From Magnetococcales bacterium (GTDB taxonomy: Bacteria; Pseudomonadota; Magnetococcia; Magnetococcales; JADFWU01): a stretch of DNA of 22,853 bases. Made by a program: the position numbers and the translations under genes. This document shows, one piece after another, positions 14,678 to 22,853 of this stretch. Position 1 is the stretch's first letter. Each line of letters begins with the position of its first letter. The stretch spans positions 1 through 22,853 of the forward strand of contig JADFWU010000048.1 in the NCBI GenBank assembly GCA_015234045.1, written 5' to 3'. A model generated the notes under the pieces. The model did not search any database and had not been told where the DNA came from. It saw only the letters and a list, made by a program, of their open reading frames with translations.

Positions 14678-15121
14678 GGGAGCGCAATCATCCTCCTGTT
14701 AAAGTGTCAGGCTACCCGTGTCGCTTCTCTGATCTCACAATTTGTGCCAAAATCATTTTTTTGGTTTTGGCAGGGTTGATAAAATGTCCAACATGTTGAA
14801 TAGATTGCCTCTTTATAGTTCTCTCAAAGGGTAGAGGCTGATCTGTTCTTGGGGGAAGCACGCGGCATTTTTTGCCGTGTCGTTGGTACTACCGGAAACA
14901 TGCAACAGCTGCGCCACTTTTTCAGAATATTCTATATGTAGAAATATCAATCCCATGGCCATATTCTTGCCGAATAAGGAGTGCGGAAAAAATGGGATCG
15001 CTCTAAAATTGGAACTAGTTTTTGACAGCCTGACAAAGCAATTTGACACACTTGCAAATGGGGCATAGGACTCCTATCTAACTAGATGACTCATAACTCC
15101 CACACTGAAGATTGATATAAA
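14678..15121. other. 444-bp intergenic region with palindromes
   Basis: No convincing gene; two short overlapping frames at 14813-15068 on opposite strands look random. Palindromes: CACAATTTGTG (14736-14746), TGCCAAAA-N12-TTTTGGCA (14745-14772), CAACATGTTG (14789-14798), and an imperfect ATATTCTA/TAGAAATAT pair around 14927-14947. Two TTGACA hexamers (15022-15027 and 15043-15048) precede moxR and may be -35 elements, but the matching -10 sequences are poor. Confidence 0.5.
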
Positions 15122-16093
15122 ATGTCATCACATCGAGAACATATAGACACACTGCGCCGTTGGACATCCGCTAAAATCGTAGGTCAGGAACGCTTGATTG
15201 ATCGTTTATTGATCACCTTGCTGGCTGATGGGCATCTTCTGGTGGAAGGGGCACCGGGTCTGGCCAAGACACGTGCGGTCAAGGTGCTGGCGGAAGGGGT
15301 GGATGGAGATTTTCATCGCGTTCAGTTCACGCCGGATCTATTGCCAGCGGATCTCACCGGTACGGATATCTTCCGGCCTCAGGATGGTTCTTTCCATTTT
15401 CAGAAAGGGCCGTTGTTTCATAATATTTTGCTTGCCGATGAGGTGAACCGGGCACCGGCCAAGGTGCAGTCGGCACTGCTTGAGGCGATGGCTGAGAGAC
15501 AGATAACGGTTGGTGCGCAAACCTATCAGTTGCCGGGTCTGTTTTTGGTGATGGCAACCCAAAATTCCATTGAGCAGGAGGGCACCTACCCACTGCCCGA
15601 AGCGCAATTGGATCGGTTCTTAATGCATGTTCATGTGGATTATCCCGATGCAGAAGGCGAACGTCAGATTTTGCGTTTAATTCGCAAAGAGACGTTGGAT
15701 CAAGAAGGAGAGGCCGATAAACCAGCGGCAAAATTGACACAGGAAGCGCTGTTTGCCATGCGTCGTGAGGTGCTGCAACTGACCATGACCGAGCCGTTGG
15801 AGGATTACATCATTCACTTGGTAATGGCCACGCGTGATCCTGGTAAATATGATCCAGCGCTCCAAGGTGTCTTTCATTTTGGAGCCAGTCCGCGCGCCAC
15901 ATTGGCGTTGGACCGTTGTGCGCGGGCGCATGCATGGTTGGATGATCGGGATTATGTCACACCAGCGGATGTGCAGGCGGTTGCACCGGATGTGCTGCGT
16001 CATCGTGTGGCACTGAGTTTTGAGGCAGAGACTGAAGGATTGAATGTGGATCGGGTGATTGCTCAAATGTTGGCGGTTGTGCCAGCGCCATGA
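15122..16093 (+). CDS. moxR: MoxR-family AAA+ ATPase
   Basis: 323-residue cytoplasmic AAA+ ATPase thought to act as a chaperone for VWA-domain proteins encoded beside it. Motifs: Walker A GAPGLAKT (43-50), the family block RVQFTPDLLPADLTG, Walker B ILLADEVNRA (102-111), LLEAMAERQITV, sensor-1 region LVMATQNSIEQEGTYPLPEAQLDRF, and a C-terminal lid with GASPRATLALDR. First gene of a six-gene operon; its stop overlaps the next start (ATGA). The start ATG at 15122 is the natural family start, although its Shine-Dalgarno is weak. A 444-bp upstream gap is the likely site of operon control. Confidence 0.95.
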   Translation: MSSHREHIDTLRRWTSAKIVGQERLIDRLLITLLADGHLLVEGAPGLAKTRAVKVLAEGVDGDFHRVQFTPDLLPADLTGTDIFRPQDGSFHFQKGPLFHNILLADEVNRAPAKVQSALLEAMAERQITVGAQTYQLPGLFLVMATQNSIEQEGTYPLPEAQLDRFLMHVHVDYPDAEGERQILRLIRKETLDQEGEADKPAAKLTQEALFAMRREVLQLTMTEPLEDYIIHLVMATRDPGKYDPALQGVFHFGASPRATLALDRCARAHAWLDDRDYVTPADVQAVAPDVLRHRVALSFEAETEGLNVDRVIAQMLAVVPAP

Positions 16094-17031
16094 CCGAGGG
16101 AAGTCACATAACACATACATTCAATCCGGTTCAGGCCGAAACGCGGGACTTGCTGAGTCTTCGGCCTGCGTCTGCCCGAATCAGTTTGAAACCGGGACGG
16201 ATTTTATCCAGAGAGACCGGTTTGCACATGTCGCCGTTTCGTGGGCGTGGTTTGGAGTTTGATGAAGTGCGTCCGTATCAAGCGGGCGATGATATTCGCA
16301 ATATTGATTGGCGTGTGACTGCCAGAACAGGGCGCACGCATACCAAATTGTTTTGTGAAGAGCGTGAACGCTCGGTGATGTTGTGGGTAGATTTACGTGC
16401 TCCGATGTTTTTCGCCACGCGCGGCTGTTTTAAATCGGTTTGGGCGGCACGGGCGGCTTCGTTGTTATCCTGGCGGGCTGTAGGGCAGGGTGATCGGCTG
16501 GGTGGGTTGATTTTCTCTGAGAATAGACACCAAGAGCTAAAGCCACGGCGTGGACGTGTGGCGGTGTTGCGGATGATTCATGGGCTTGTTGAGGGTACGG
16601 CAACACAAACTGCCGTACGCGGTGACAGTGCTGATAGAGTGGCACAGCAGGCACTGATTCGGCTGAAACAGGGCACGCATCCAGGCTCATTGATTGTGAT
16701 GTGCAGTGATTTCCAGTATTTGGGCGAGAAATCACAGCAGATGATGGTGCAGCTGAGTCGGCATAATGATCTGTTATTGCTGTTTATCTATGATCCACTG
16801 GAAAAAAGGCTTCCCAAAAGTGGTACTTATCGAATCAGTGATGGTGTTCAGACGCGCGTGATTCAGGCGGGTTCCAAAAAGGTACGCCAACGCCACGAAC
16901 AACGGTTTGCTGTGCGCTGGCAGGCGTTGCGTGATCTGAGCAGTAAGCCGGGTATTTCGGTTATTTCCTGTGCAACCAATGCGTCTGTTACCGATCATCT
17001 TAACCGTCATTTGGGCCAACGAGGGCGGTGA
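16090..17031 (+). CDS. DUF58 domain-containing protein
   Basis: 313 residues. It contains the DUF58 core GRGLEFDEVRPYQAGDDIR followed by NIDWRVTART (together residues 52-80) and a downstream VWA-like fold (VMLWVDLRAPM, GDRLGGLIFSE, LIVMCSDFQYLG). DUF58 proteins nearly always accompany MoxR ATPases and are regarded as their partners; biochemical function is unknown. No membrane segment or signal peptide is obvious. It overlaps moxR by 4 bases and the following gene by a few bases, so translation is coupled. Confidence 0.93.
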   Translation: MTEGSHITHTFNPVQAETRDLLSLRPASARISLKPGRILSRETGLHMSPFRGRGLEFDEVRPYQAGDDIRNIDWRVTARTGRTHTKLFCEERERSVMLWVDLRAPMFFATRGCFKSVWAARAASLLSWRAVGQGDRLGGLIFSENRHQELKPRRGRVAVLRMIHGLVEGTATQTAVRGDSADRVAQQALIRLKQGTHPGSLIVMCSDFQYLGEKSQQMMVQLSRHNDLLLLFIYDPLEKRLPKSGTYRISDGVQTRVIQAGSKKVRQRHEQRFAVRWQALRDLSSKPGISVISCATNASVTDHLNRHLGQRGR

Positions 17032-17033
17032 GT

Positions 17034-17534
17034 ATGGATGCGGAACCACTGCCATTACAGCCGATACATCTTCCTGATCCGGTTTCCTGGTGGCCATTGG
17101 CACCGGGATGGTGGTTATTGTTGGGGTTGGTGTGTGTGAGTGGATTGGTTGCGGTTGGTTGGTTGATTTACCGTAAGCGGCGGCGGGTAAATCGTCTGCT
17201 GGAGTTGGAGTTGATGCGCGTTGAGGCGGCTTACGCCAAGAGTGGTAGTGATCACCAATTAGCGCGGGATGTATTGGTATTGATTCGTCGGGGCTGTCTT
17301 GCTTTGTTGCCTTCTCAGGATGTGGCGGGTTTGACAGATGCAGCGTTGTTGGATTTTTTAGATCAGACCATCAATGAAACTCGTTTTAATTCTCTCTTGG
17401 GTCGTCAACTTCTTCAGGCGGCTTATGATCCAAAAACCGTTATCAGTGGGCAGGATATTCTGGAGTTAATGCGCTTCTGGTGTCGCCGTATGCGTAAGCC
17501 AAAACCGGTAAAACAGGGGCAAGCCGATGGTTGA
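17034..17534 (+). CDS. DUF4381 domain-containing membrane protein
   Basis: 166 residues. The N-terminus has PIHLPDPVSWWPLAPGW followed by one membrane helix (WLLLGLVCVSGLVAVGWLIY) and a basic cytoplasmic part (YRKRRRVNRLLELEL) with a helical C-terminal region. This arrangement is typical of the DUF4381 gene that lies between DUF58 and batA in gammaproteobacterial clusters. The ATG at 17034 has GAGG nine bases upstream. A GTG at 17028 would overlap the DUF58 stop as GTGA and add two residues, and is a fair alternative. The 3' end overlaps batA by 8 bases. Confidence 0.88.
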   Translation: MDAEPLPLQPIHLPDPVSWWPLAPGWWLLLGLVCVSGLVAVGWLIYRKRRRVNRLLELELMRVEAAYAKSGSDHQLARDVLVLIRRGCLALLPSQDVAGLTDAALLDFLDQTINETRFNSLLGRQLLQAAYDPKTVISGQDILELMRFWCRRMRKPKPVKQGQADG

Positions 17535-18540
17535 ACTGATTTGGCCATGGATGCTTGTATTCATTGTTTTTCCTTGGGTATTGATTCGGTTTCTACCTGA
17601 GGGAAAACCGGTTCAGGAAGCGGCATTGCGGATGCCGGCATTAGAGCGCTTTTGTCCAGATGCGGTGACTGTGGAAGTGGTTGCTGCACCGGGAAAGCGG
17701 ATTACGGCGCGGTTTATCATGGCCTGGTTGATTTGGTCTTTGGTGGTGGTAGCGGGTGCGCGTCCACAGTGGACCGGTAAGCCCATGGCGTTGCCGCTGG
17801 TGGGGCGTGATTTGATGATGGCGGTGGATCTGTCCGGCAGTATGAGTACACAGGATTTTCTGCTTGGGGATCAGATGGTGGATCGTCTCACGGCCACACA
17901 ATATGTGGCCAGTGAGTTTATCGAACGCCGGGTTGGTGATCGGTTGGGGTTGATTCTATTTGGTCGTCAGGCTTATTTGCAGACACCGTTGACCTTTGAC
18001 CGTCAGACGGTACGTACTTTTCTCGGTGAAGCGGTGGTGGGTCTGGCGGGTAAAGAGACCGCCATCGGTGATGCCATTGGATTGGCCGTTAAAAAAGTAC
18101 GTGATGGTAGTGCGCCGAGTCGGGTATTGATTCTGTTGACAGATGGAGCCAACACAGCGGGCGAGTTGGAACCACTCAAGGCTGCGGAGTTGGCGGCAAA
18201 TGAAGGGTTACGAATTCACACCATTGGTGTGGGTGCGGATGAGATGATTATTCGGAGTTTTTTTGGTAATCGCAAAGTCAATCCATCGTCAGATCTGGAT
18301 GAAAAAGCACTGACAGGGATTGCGGAGAAAACCGGCGGACACTACTTCCGAGCGCGGGATGTGAAGGCGTTGGAAGGGGTGTATGAACAGTTGGATAAGT
18401 TAGAGCCCATTGCGCGGGAAGATCGGCATTATCGGCCAATTCGGACGCTGTTTCATTGGCCGTTGGGCGCAGCATTTGTTTTGGCGGTGTTGTTGGGATT
18501 AGTCGTGGGTATTGGCAACCATCGGAAAGGGCAGGCGTGA
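17527..18540 (+). CDS. batA: BatA-type von Willebrand factor A domain membrane protein
   Basis: 337 residues. Two N-terminal membrane helices (about 3-20 and 62-78) precede a VWA domain with an intact MIDAS: DLSGS (101-105), the later Thr in the ATQYVASEF to LTFDRQT region, and LLTDGANT. A C-terminal helix (FHWPLGAAFVLAVLLGLVVG) closes the protein. This is the standard BatA layout, with the VWA domain probably on the periplasmic side between helices. It shares TGATG with batB downstream. The Bat name comes from Bacteroides aerotolerance studies; in proteobacteria the role is likely envelope stress or complex assembly. Confidence 0.93.
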   Translation: MVELIWPWMLVFIVFPWVLIRFLPEGKPVQEAALRMPALERFCPDAVTVEVVAAPGKRITARFIMAWLIWSLVVVAGARPQWTGKPMALPLVGRDLMMAVDLSGSMSTQDFLLGDQMVDRLTATQYVASEFIERRVGDRLGLILFGRQAYLQTPLTFDRQTVRTFLGEAVVGLAGKETAIGDAIGLAVKKVRDGSAPSRVLILLTDGANTAGELEPLKAAELAANEGLRIHTIGVGADEMIIRSFFGNRKVNPSSDLDEKALTGIAEKTGGHYFRARDVKALEGVYEQLDKLEPIAREDRHYRPIRTLFHWPLGAAFVLAVLLGLVVGIGNHRKGQA

Positions 18541-20444
18541 TGATGGATCTTTCCACATTTCATTTTCTGCGTCCGGTCTGGTTTTTAGCTGTGCCGGTTG
18601 TTGCGGGTGCGTTGTGGCTTTGGTGGCGGATTCATTTTCAGGTGGGCGGATGGCAGAAGGTGTGTGATGCGGCGCTGTTGCCTCATGTATTGATGAATGA
18701 TGGTGGACCGCAGAGCCGCACACCGTTGTGGCTGGCAGGAGTCACGGCACTGATTGCGATTAACGCATTGGCGGGTCCGGTTTGGCAACGTTTGCCACAG
18801 CCGGTGGTACAGCAGAGCAGTGCATTGATCATTGTGCTGGATATGTCTTATTCCATGACCGCAGCGGATTTGAAACCATCACGAGCCGCACGGGCAAAGC
18901 TGAAACTCCGAGAGATTCTTCAACGCCGTCAAGAAGGCCGTACCGGTTTGATTGCCTATACGGCGGAACCGTTCGTAGTGGCACCGCTTACCGAGGATGC
19001 GGCAACGGTCGAATCTTTGATCATGGGTTTGCCGCGTCCAGAGGAGATGCCAGCATTGGGCAGTCGGCCAGACTTGGCACTGTTGAAGGGCATTGAAATG
19101 TTGGATCAGGCGGGTGCTGTGGGCGGTCGTCTACTGTTGGTAACGGATGGTGTTGATGGGGATGACAGCCTGTCTGATGCGGCAGCGCGGACCTTGCAAG
19201 AGCAGGGCTATGGTCTATGGATTTTGGGAGCAGGCACAGAAGGCGGTGCGCCGATGCCTATGCCGGAGGGCGGGTTTGTCAAAGATGGACGCGGAGAGAT
19301 CATTGTACCGCGCATGGACGCGCAACGTTTGGGCGCATTGGCGCTGATGGGTGGTGGTCTGTTTCATCCGTTAACAGCAGCGGATACGGATCTTGATCGT
19401 TTGTTGGGCAGTATGGATGGACGGGTGTTTGATACTGAACAGACGGAACAGACTGATGTACAGGCGGATATCTGGCAGGAAGAGGGATTTTGGTTGGTGC
19501 CGGTGATTTTGCTGTTGATGATACCTTGGTTTCGGCGGGGATTGTTGGTGCTATTGCCGGGATTGTTTCTCATTATGCCGCAATCTGGGCAGGCATTTGA
19601 ATGGTCGAATCTTTGGCAGAGGCCGGATCAACAGGGTGCGGCGCTGATGGCGCAAGGCGCACTGGATCAGGCTGCACAGCGGTTTGATGATCCAGAGTGG
19701 CGGGCAGCGGCGTATCATAAAGCCGGTGAGTATCAGAAAGCGCTTGAATCGTTGGATGGTATTGATCATGCAGAAGCACACTATAACCGAGGCAATGCGC
19801 TGGCACGGCTTGGCAAATTGCCAGAGGCGTTAGCCTCTTATCAGGAGGCGTTGAAGCGTCAGCCGGACCATGCGGATGCACAGCATAATCTTGATCTGGT
19901 CAAAGCACAGCTGAAGCAACCGGAAGGTGGTGAAAACCAAGAAAATCAATCCGGTGACAAAGAGTCTGGCGAAGATCAACAGGGTGAGGGTCAACAGGGC
20001 GATAAGTCACAATCAGGTGATCAGAGTCAGGATCAGAAATCGTCTGAGAGTGGTGAATCCGGTGACTCTGAATCAGCGGAGAAATCGGATCAAAAAAGTG
20101 CGTCCAAACAGGCGGACTCGGCAAAGAGTGCCGAACAGGATGCCGAAGATGCCTCACTGGCAAATGCTGAGAAATCGCCTGAACAAAAGGCATCCGAAGA
20201 GGGTATGAAACGGCTTCAACACGCGCAGTCCGAAGCAGAACAGCAGGCGGATGACTCGGAAACCGTTCAGCAAATGGCCAAACCGGATGACAGCATGACG
20301 GCTCAGGAACAGGAGCAGGCACAAGCCACTGAGCAGTGGTTACGGCGGATTCCTGATGATCCAGGCGGGTTGTTACGGCGGAAGTTTCTTTATCAGTATC
20401 AAAATAGAAATCGGCAATCGGATAACCGAGGCAAACCATGGTAG
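18540..20444 (+). CDS. batB: BatB-BatC fusion: VWA domain protein with TPR repeats
   Basis: 634 residues from the ATG at 18540, which overlaps the batA stop by one base (TGATG); the frame extends further upstream but only inside batA. Residues 1-345 are BatB-like: N-terminal helices, VWA domain with MIDAS DMSYS (101-105) and LLVTDGVDG, then membrane helices about 316-345. Residues about 367-453 contain TPR units (AYHKAGEYQKALESL, AHYNRGNALARLGKLPEALASYQEA). About 460-597 is a low-complexity Glu/Ser/Gln/Lys-rich linker, and the end has the BatC-type WLRRIPDDPGGLLRRKF block. VWA and TPR parts are separate genes in Bacteroides (batB, batC) but fused in many gammaproteobacteria. Confidence 0.92.
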   Translation: MMDLSTFHFLRPVWFLAVPVVAGALWLWWRIHFQVGGWQKVCDAALLPHVLMNDGGPQSRTPLWLAGVTALIAINALAGPVWQRLPQPVVQQSSALIIVLDMSYSMTAADLKPSRAARAKLKLREILQRRQEGRTGLIAYTAEPFVVAPLTEDAATVESLIMGLPRPEEMPALGSRPDLALLKGIEMLDQAGAVGGRLLLVTDGVDGDDSLSDAAARTLQEQGYGLWILGAGTEGGAPMPMPEGGFVKDGRGEIIVPRMDAQRLGALALMGGGLFHPLTAADTDLDRLLGSMDGRVFDTEQTEQTDVQADIWQEEGFWLVPVILLLMIPWFRRGLLVLLPGLFLIMPQSGQAFEWSNLWQRPDQQGAALMAQGALDQAAQRFDDPEWRAAAYHKAGEYQKALESLDGIDHAEAHYNRGNALARLGKLPEALASYQEALKRQPDHADAQHNLDLVKAQLKQPEGGENQENQSGDKESGEDQQGEGQQGDKSQSGDQSQDQKSSESGESGDSESAEKSDQKSASKQADSAKSAEQDAEDASLANAEKSPEQKASEEGMKRLQHAQSEAEQQADDSETVQQMAKPDDSMTAQEQEQAQATEQWLRRIPDDPGGLLRRKFLYQYQNRNRQSDNRGKPW

Positions 20445-22207
20445 TCATGCGACATATGATGGTGGTGGTGATAGCGCTATTGTGCTGGCTCGTCAGTATT
20501 GAGAGTGCGTTTAGTGCGGTTGATGTTACTGTAGACCGCAGTCCCATTCATCTCAATGAGTCCTTCAGTCTGACATTTCGTGCGGATCAGGATGTGGATG
20601 TTGATCCTGATTTCAGCGTGCTTAATGACTATTTTGAGATTATCAATCAGAGCCGTAGAAGTAATATTCAGATCACCAACGGCAGCATGAGCCGGGCGAT
20701 TATCTGGACCATTTCTTTGATGCCGAAAAAGGCTGGATCATTCATGATTCCGCCGATTCTATTTGATACAGAGTATAGTTCTGCACTGCGTCTCGAGGTG
20801 TTGCCAGCCCAGAAGGCAAAGAGCGGCAAAGGTGGTGAAGAGATTTTTGTGACTGTTCAGGCCGATCCTGAAAAGCCCTATGTACAATCTCAAGTACTGT
20901 ATACGGTACGGCTGTTTCGCCGGGTTGAGTTGGCAGAAGCTTCTTTGAATGAGCCAGAAATTGATGGCACTCAAGCGGTTGTGCAGAAGTTGGGCGATGA
21001 TCACACCTTTAACACATCAATAGGCAATCGTAATTACCGGGTAACCGAGCGAAAATACGTCATATTCCCACAGAAGAGCGGAAAACTCAGTATCGCGCCG
21101 ATGCAGTTCAAAGGCCGAGTCGTAACCAATCGGCGTGCCAGTATGTTTGATCCTTTTGGACGTTCGGGATCAATTCATCGGGTGATGTCTGATCCCATAG
21201 AATTGGATGTACAGCCGATTCCAATGGTGCTTCAAGGCCAACCCTGGCTTCCGGCAAATGTCCTGAAATTAACCGCTCATTGGCCCGGCGGAGCGGGTGC
21301 GAAACAACCGCGTTTCCAGGTTGGCGAACCGGTTACCAGAACCATCACCGTACAGGCGGAAGGTTTGACCGCTGCTCAATTGCCAGCCTTGATGCCGGAT
21401 TTGCCGGATGGATTGAAAGGGTTTCCCGATCAACCGGTACTGGAGGATCGTCCCTCCGCATCGGGTATCACTGGCATTCGACAGGAAAAGATCGCCATCA
21501 TACCGGCTCAAGCGGGATCAATCACACTGCCAGCCATGGCATTAAGTTGGTGGAATCTGCAAACAAATCAGTTGGAAACTACCGAGATTCCAGCCGAAGT
21601 GATCGAGGTGATACCAGCGGTCAATCAACCGCAAACCGCCATGGTCCAGCCGGTCCAGCCGCCACAACAGATTATTTTACCCAATCAGGATAAGCCCACC
21701 GAAACGCCAGAGGATCAGAAGGTGATAACCAAGGAGATCAACACGCCTGGTTATTGGCCTTATGTGGCGTTGATTTGTGCGTTGGGTTGGGTGTTGTCGC
21801 TCTATCTGCTTTGGCATCAGCGCCGCTATAAAACGGGGCCAGTTAAGCCCCGTGCAAAAGCCATCGGTACAATTGATAAAAAAGCCCTGATTCAGGCGGA
21901 AGCTCGGCTTAAAGAGGCGTGCCGAGGTCAGCAAGCGCGAGAGCTAAAAGAAGCGCTGTTGGTTTGGGGGCAGGCTTTTTGGCCGGAAGATCCACCGTTG
22001 AGCCTGGGTGCATTGTCCATGCGGACTGGTGAGCCGCTTACACAGGCGCTGCAAAGCTTGGGTGCTGCGCTTTATAGTGGTCAGGCAGGAGATAGTAATT
22101 GGCAAGGCGAAAAGGTTTGGGAAGCGATTTCCAGCATGAAGAAAAGCCGGTCAGAAAAGAGCGGAGGTAAGAAGGACGGGTTAGCGCCGCTTTATCCTGG
22201 TGAGTAG
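20438..22207 (+). CDS. batD: BatD-type oxygen tolerance protein
   Basis: 589 residues, overlapping the previous gene by 7 bases. An N-terminal signal sequence (MVVVIALLCWLVSIESAFSA) is followed by a long beta-rich periplasmic region with the BatD-type opening VDVTVDRSPIHLNESFSLTF, the block SQVLYTVRLFRRVEL and repeated Ig-like segments. A membrane helix (YWPYVALICALGWVLSLYLLW, about residues 437-457) and a basic cytoplasmic tail follow. The ATG at 20438 has GAGG six bases upstream; internal ATGs at residues 4, 7 and 8 are possible. It is the last gene of the operon and probably a periplasmic partner of the BatA/BatB VWA proteins. Confidence 0.92.
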   Translation: MVVMRHMMVVVIALLCWLVSIESAFSAVDVTVDRSPIHLNESFSLTFRADQDVDVDPDFSVLNDYFEIINQSRRSNIQITNGSMSRAIIWTISLMPKKAGSFMIPPILFDTEYSSALRLEVLPAQKAKSGKGGEEIFVTVQADPEKPYVQSQVLYTVRLFRRVELAEASLNEPEIDGTQAVVQKLGDDHTFNTSIGNRNYRVTERKYVIFPQKSGKLSIAPMQFKGRVVTNRRASMFDPFGRSGSIHRVMSDPIELDVQPIPMVLQGQPWLPANVLKLTAHWPGGAGAKQPRFQVGEPVTRTITVQAEGLTAAQLPALMPDLPDGLKGFPDQPVLEDRPSASGITGIRQEKIAIIPAQAGSITLPAMALSWWNLQTNQLETTEIPAEVIEVIPAVNQPQTAMVQPVQPPQQIILPNQDKPTETPEDQKVITKEINTPGYWPYVALICALGWVLSLYLLWHQRRYKTGPVKPRAKAIGTIDKKALIQAEARLKEACRGQQARELKEALLVWGQAFWPEDPPLSLGALSMRTGEPLTQALQSLGAALYSGQAGDSNWQGEKVWEAISSMKKSRSEKSGGKKDGLAPLYPGE

Positions 22208-22741
22208 GTATTGTGGTTTCGTTTAAGAGTTGAATGTCCAGCCGTTCCGGTCCTGGTGATATTTTTGCTCTGATGATCTGCTTCGCATATCAAAAGCGGC
22301 GCAAAAATATCATCAGGATCTCCACTCTGTCAGTGTTCTACAAGCATCCTGTGAGGCCGACCGGATTAGAGGGTTGATGGAGGATGTTAAAGCAAAAGAG
22401 GCACTAATTCAGAAGATACTGTCTGAAGAGTGAAAAATAGAGACGTTTTGATGCCCAATGCAGTGCATACAGTGTATTGACGAGGGGCAGCGTGCGCCTT
22501 TATGGATTCTCATGTTCGTTGGAATGATGACTTCCTGTGGGGTTGGTCGATTTTATCGTCACATGTACGCTATTCAATTGAAAGCACTATATTTTCCTGC
22601 TCGGGATAATAAGATAATATACGAGAGTTACAGTATATTCTGCTCAAATTACGGTTTTATGCTAGAGATATAAACCATTGCACCGTGGTTACACCATGTT
22701 AGACCGGTTGTGAAAGGGGTGGAATAGGCTGTGTAGACGCA
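22208..22741. other. 534-bp stretch without a convincing gene
   Basis: It holds the hairpin at 22251-22318. An open frame without an ATG near its start (22260-22432) ends in a helical-looking IRGLMEDVKAKEALIQKILS and may be a gene remnant. A 71-codon frame at 22458-22673 has odd composition and no ribosome-binding site. Base composition becomes AT-richer after about 22560. No promoter is clear. Confidence 0.5.
22251..22318. repeat. Long imperfect hairpin downstream of batD
   Basis: The left arm TCCTGGTGATATTTTTGC (22251-22268) pairs with the right arm GCAAAAATATCATCAGGA (22301-22318) in 17 of 18 positions. The 32-base loop holds a small hairpin (GATCTGC-TTC-GCATATC with one mismatch). It could be a REP-like element or act as the transcript end of the bat operon; no T tract follows. 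Confidence 0.6.
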
Positions 22742-22853
22742 CTAAATCGGTACAAGATTAATCACAGGCTTGGTTCCTGTCGCTTTTGCAAAACGGAAAA
22801 GTGTTTTCAAGCTGGGCATAGTTTTTCCACCTTCCATCCGTGCTACTACTGAC
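22742..22853 (-). CDS. C-terminal end of XRE-type HTH antitoxin/regulator (start outside window)
   Basis: The last 36 codons are visible, ending with TAG at 22744-22742. They read SVVARMEGGKTMPSLKTLFR followed by FAKATGTKPVINLVPI. This matches the second half of a helix-turn-helix XRE/HigA-type domain, where the recognition helix is followed by the conserved E-G-K-x-PSLKTL turn and a short beta-like tail. Antitoxins of HigBA and related modules have this C-terminus. A toxin gene, if any, would be beyond the right edge, upstream on this strand; nothing toxin-like lies downstream in the window. Confidence 0.7.
   Translation of the reverse strand, partial: SVVARMEGGKTMPSLKTLFRFAKATGTKPVINLVPI

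Noticed and set aside
14813-15068. Overlapping short frames on both strands as genes
   Set aside because: Both have unbiased composition, no ribosome-binding site, and occlude each other; treated as intergenic.
22502-22527. Degenerate copy of the common ATGGATTC...GGAATGA dispersed palindrome
   Set aside because: Similarity to that widespread repeat is partial and the pairing arms are short; too weak to annotate without genome-wide copies.
22458-22673. 71-codon plus-strand frame near the right edge
   Set aside because: Composition is unlike the neighbouring genes, there is no Shine-Dalgarno, and it ends in AT-rich non-coding-looking sequence.

Overview
The window looks like chromosomal DNA of a moderate-GC proteobacterium. 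Release factor 3 (prfC), a bifunctional manC, purA, and a moxR-DUF58-DUF4381-batA-batBC-batD cluster in the gammaproteobacterial order all point that way. I cannot fix the genus; a gammaproteobacterium or a deep-branching proteobacterium such as a magnetococcus would both fit. No tRNA, rRNA, CRISPR array or complete insertion sequence was seen.

Layout. Positions 1-1500 hold the 3' part of a very acidic single-pass membrane protein of DUF3426 type, with four 42-bp in-frame tandem repeats. A lone ABC ATPase (1511-2245) follows and runs tail-to-tail into a two-gene metal-permease-like unit on the minus strand (2217-4075; COG0701/DUF318 permease with nine histidines, plus a TIGR03943 protein). 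Diverging from it is a 500-residue OmpR-type response regulator (4259-5761) with two extra C-terminal domains that look like a receiver and an Hpt domain without their phospho-acceptor residues. Next come prfC (minus), manC (plus, with a good sigma70 promoter), a small cysteine-rich protein, an HPP-family membrane protein (minus), a 144-bp imperfect palindrome touching the purA stop codon, purA (minus), an unrecognised 206-residue gene (minus), and a divergent 494-residue protein joining a type I restriction HSDR_N-like fold without its catalytic residues to an SUMF1/FGE-sulfatase domain.

The intergenic stretch 13856-14139 is the most notable site. It has four perfect DnaA boxes and two one-mismatch boxes, all in the same orientation and mostly spaced near multiples of 11 bp. 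This is a candidate replication origin or other DnaA-binding locus. Several genes to its left are on the minus strand and the genes to its right are mainly on the plus strand. It is followed by a tiny membrane ORF, a strong terminator and a small HTH-like gene with operator-like palindromes upstream.

Positions 15122-22207 form a tightly overlapping six-gene operon for a MoxR AAA+ ATPase and Bat-type von Willebrand A membrane proteins, including a BatB-BatC fusion. Its products probably form one envelope-associated machine: the AAA+ chaperone MoxR acts on VWA proteins anchored in the inner membrane, with BatD as a large periplasmic partner. The last 650 bases hold an 18-bp-arm hairpin, no convincing gene, and the C-terminal end of an XRE-type antitoxin or regulator cut by the window edge.
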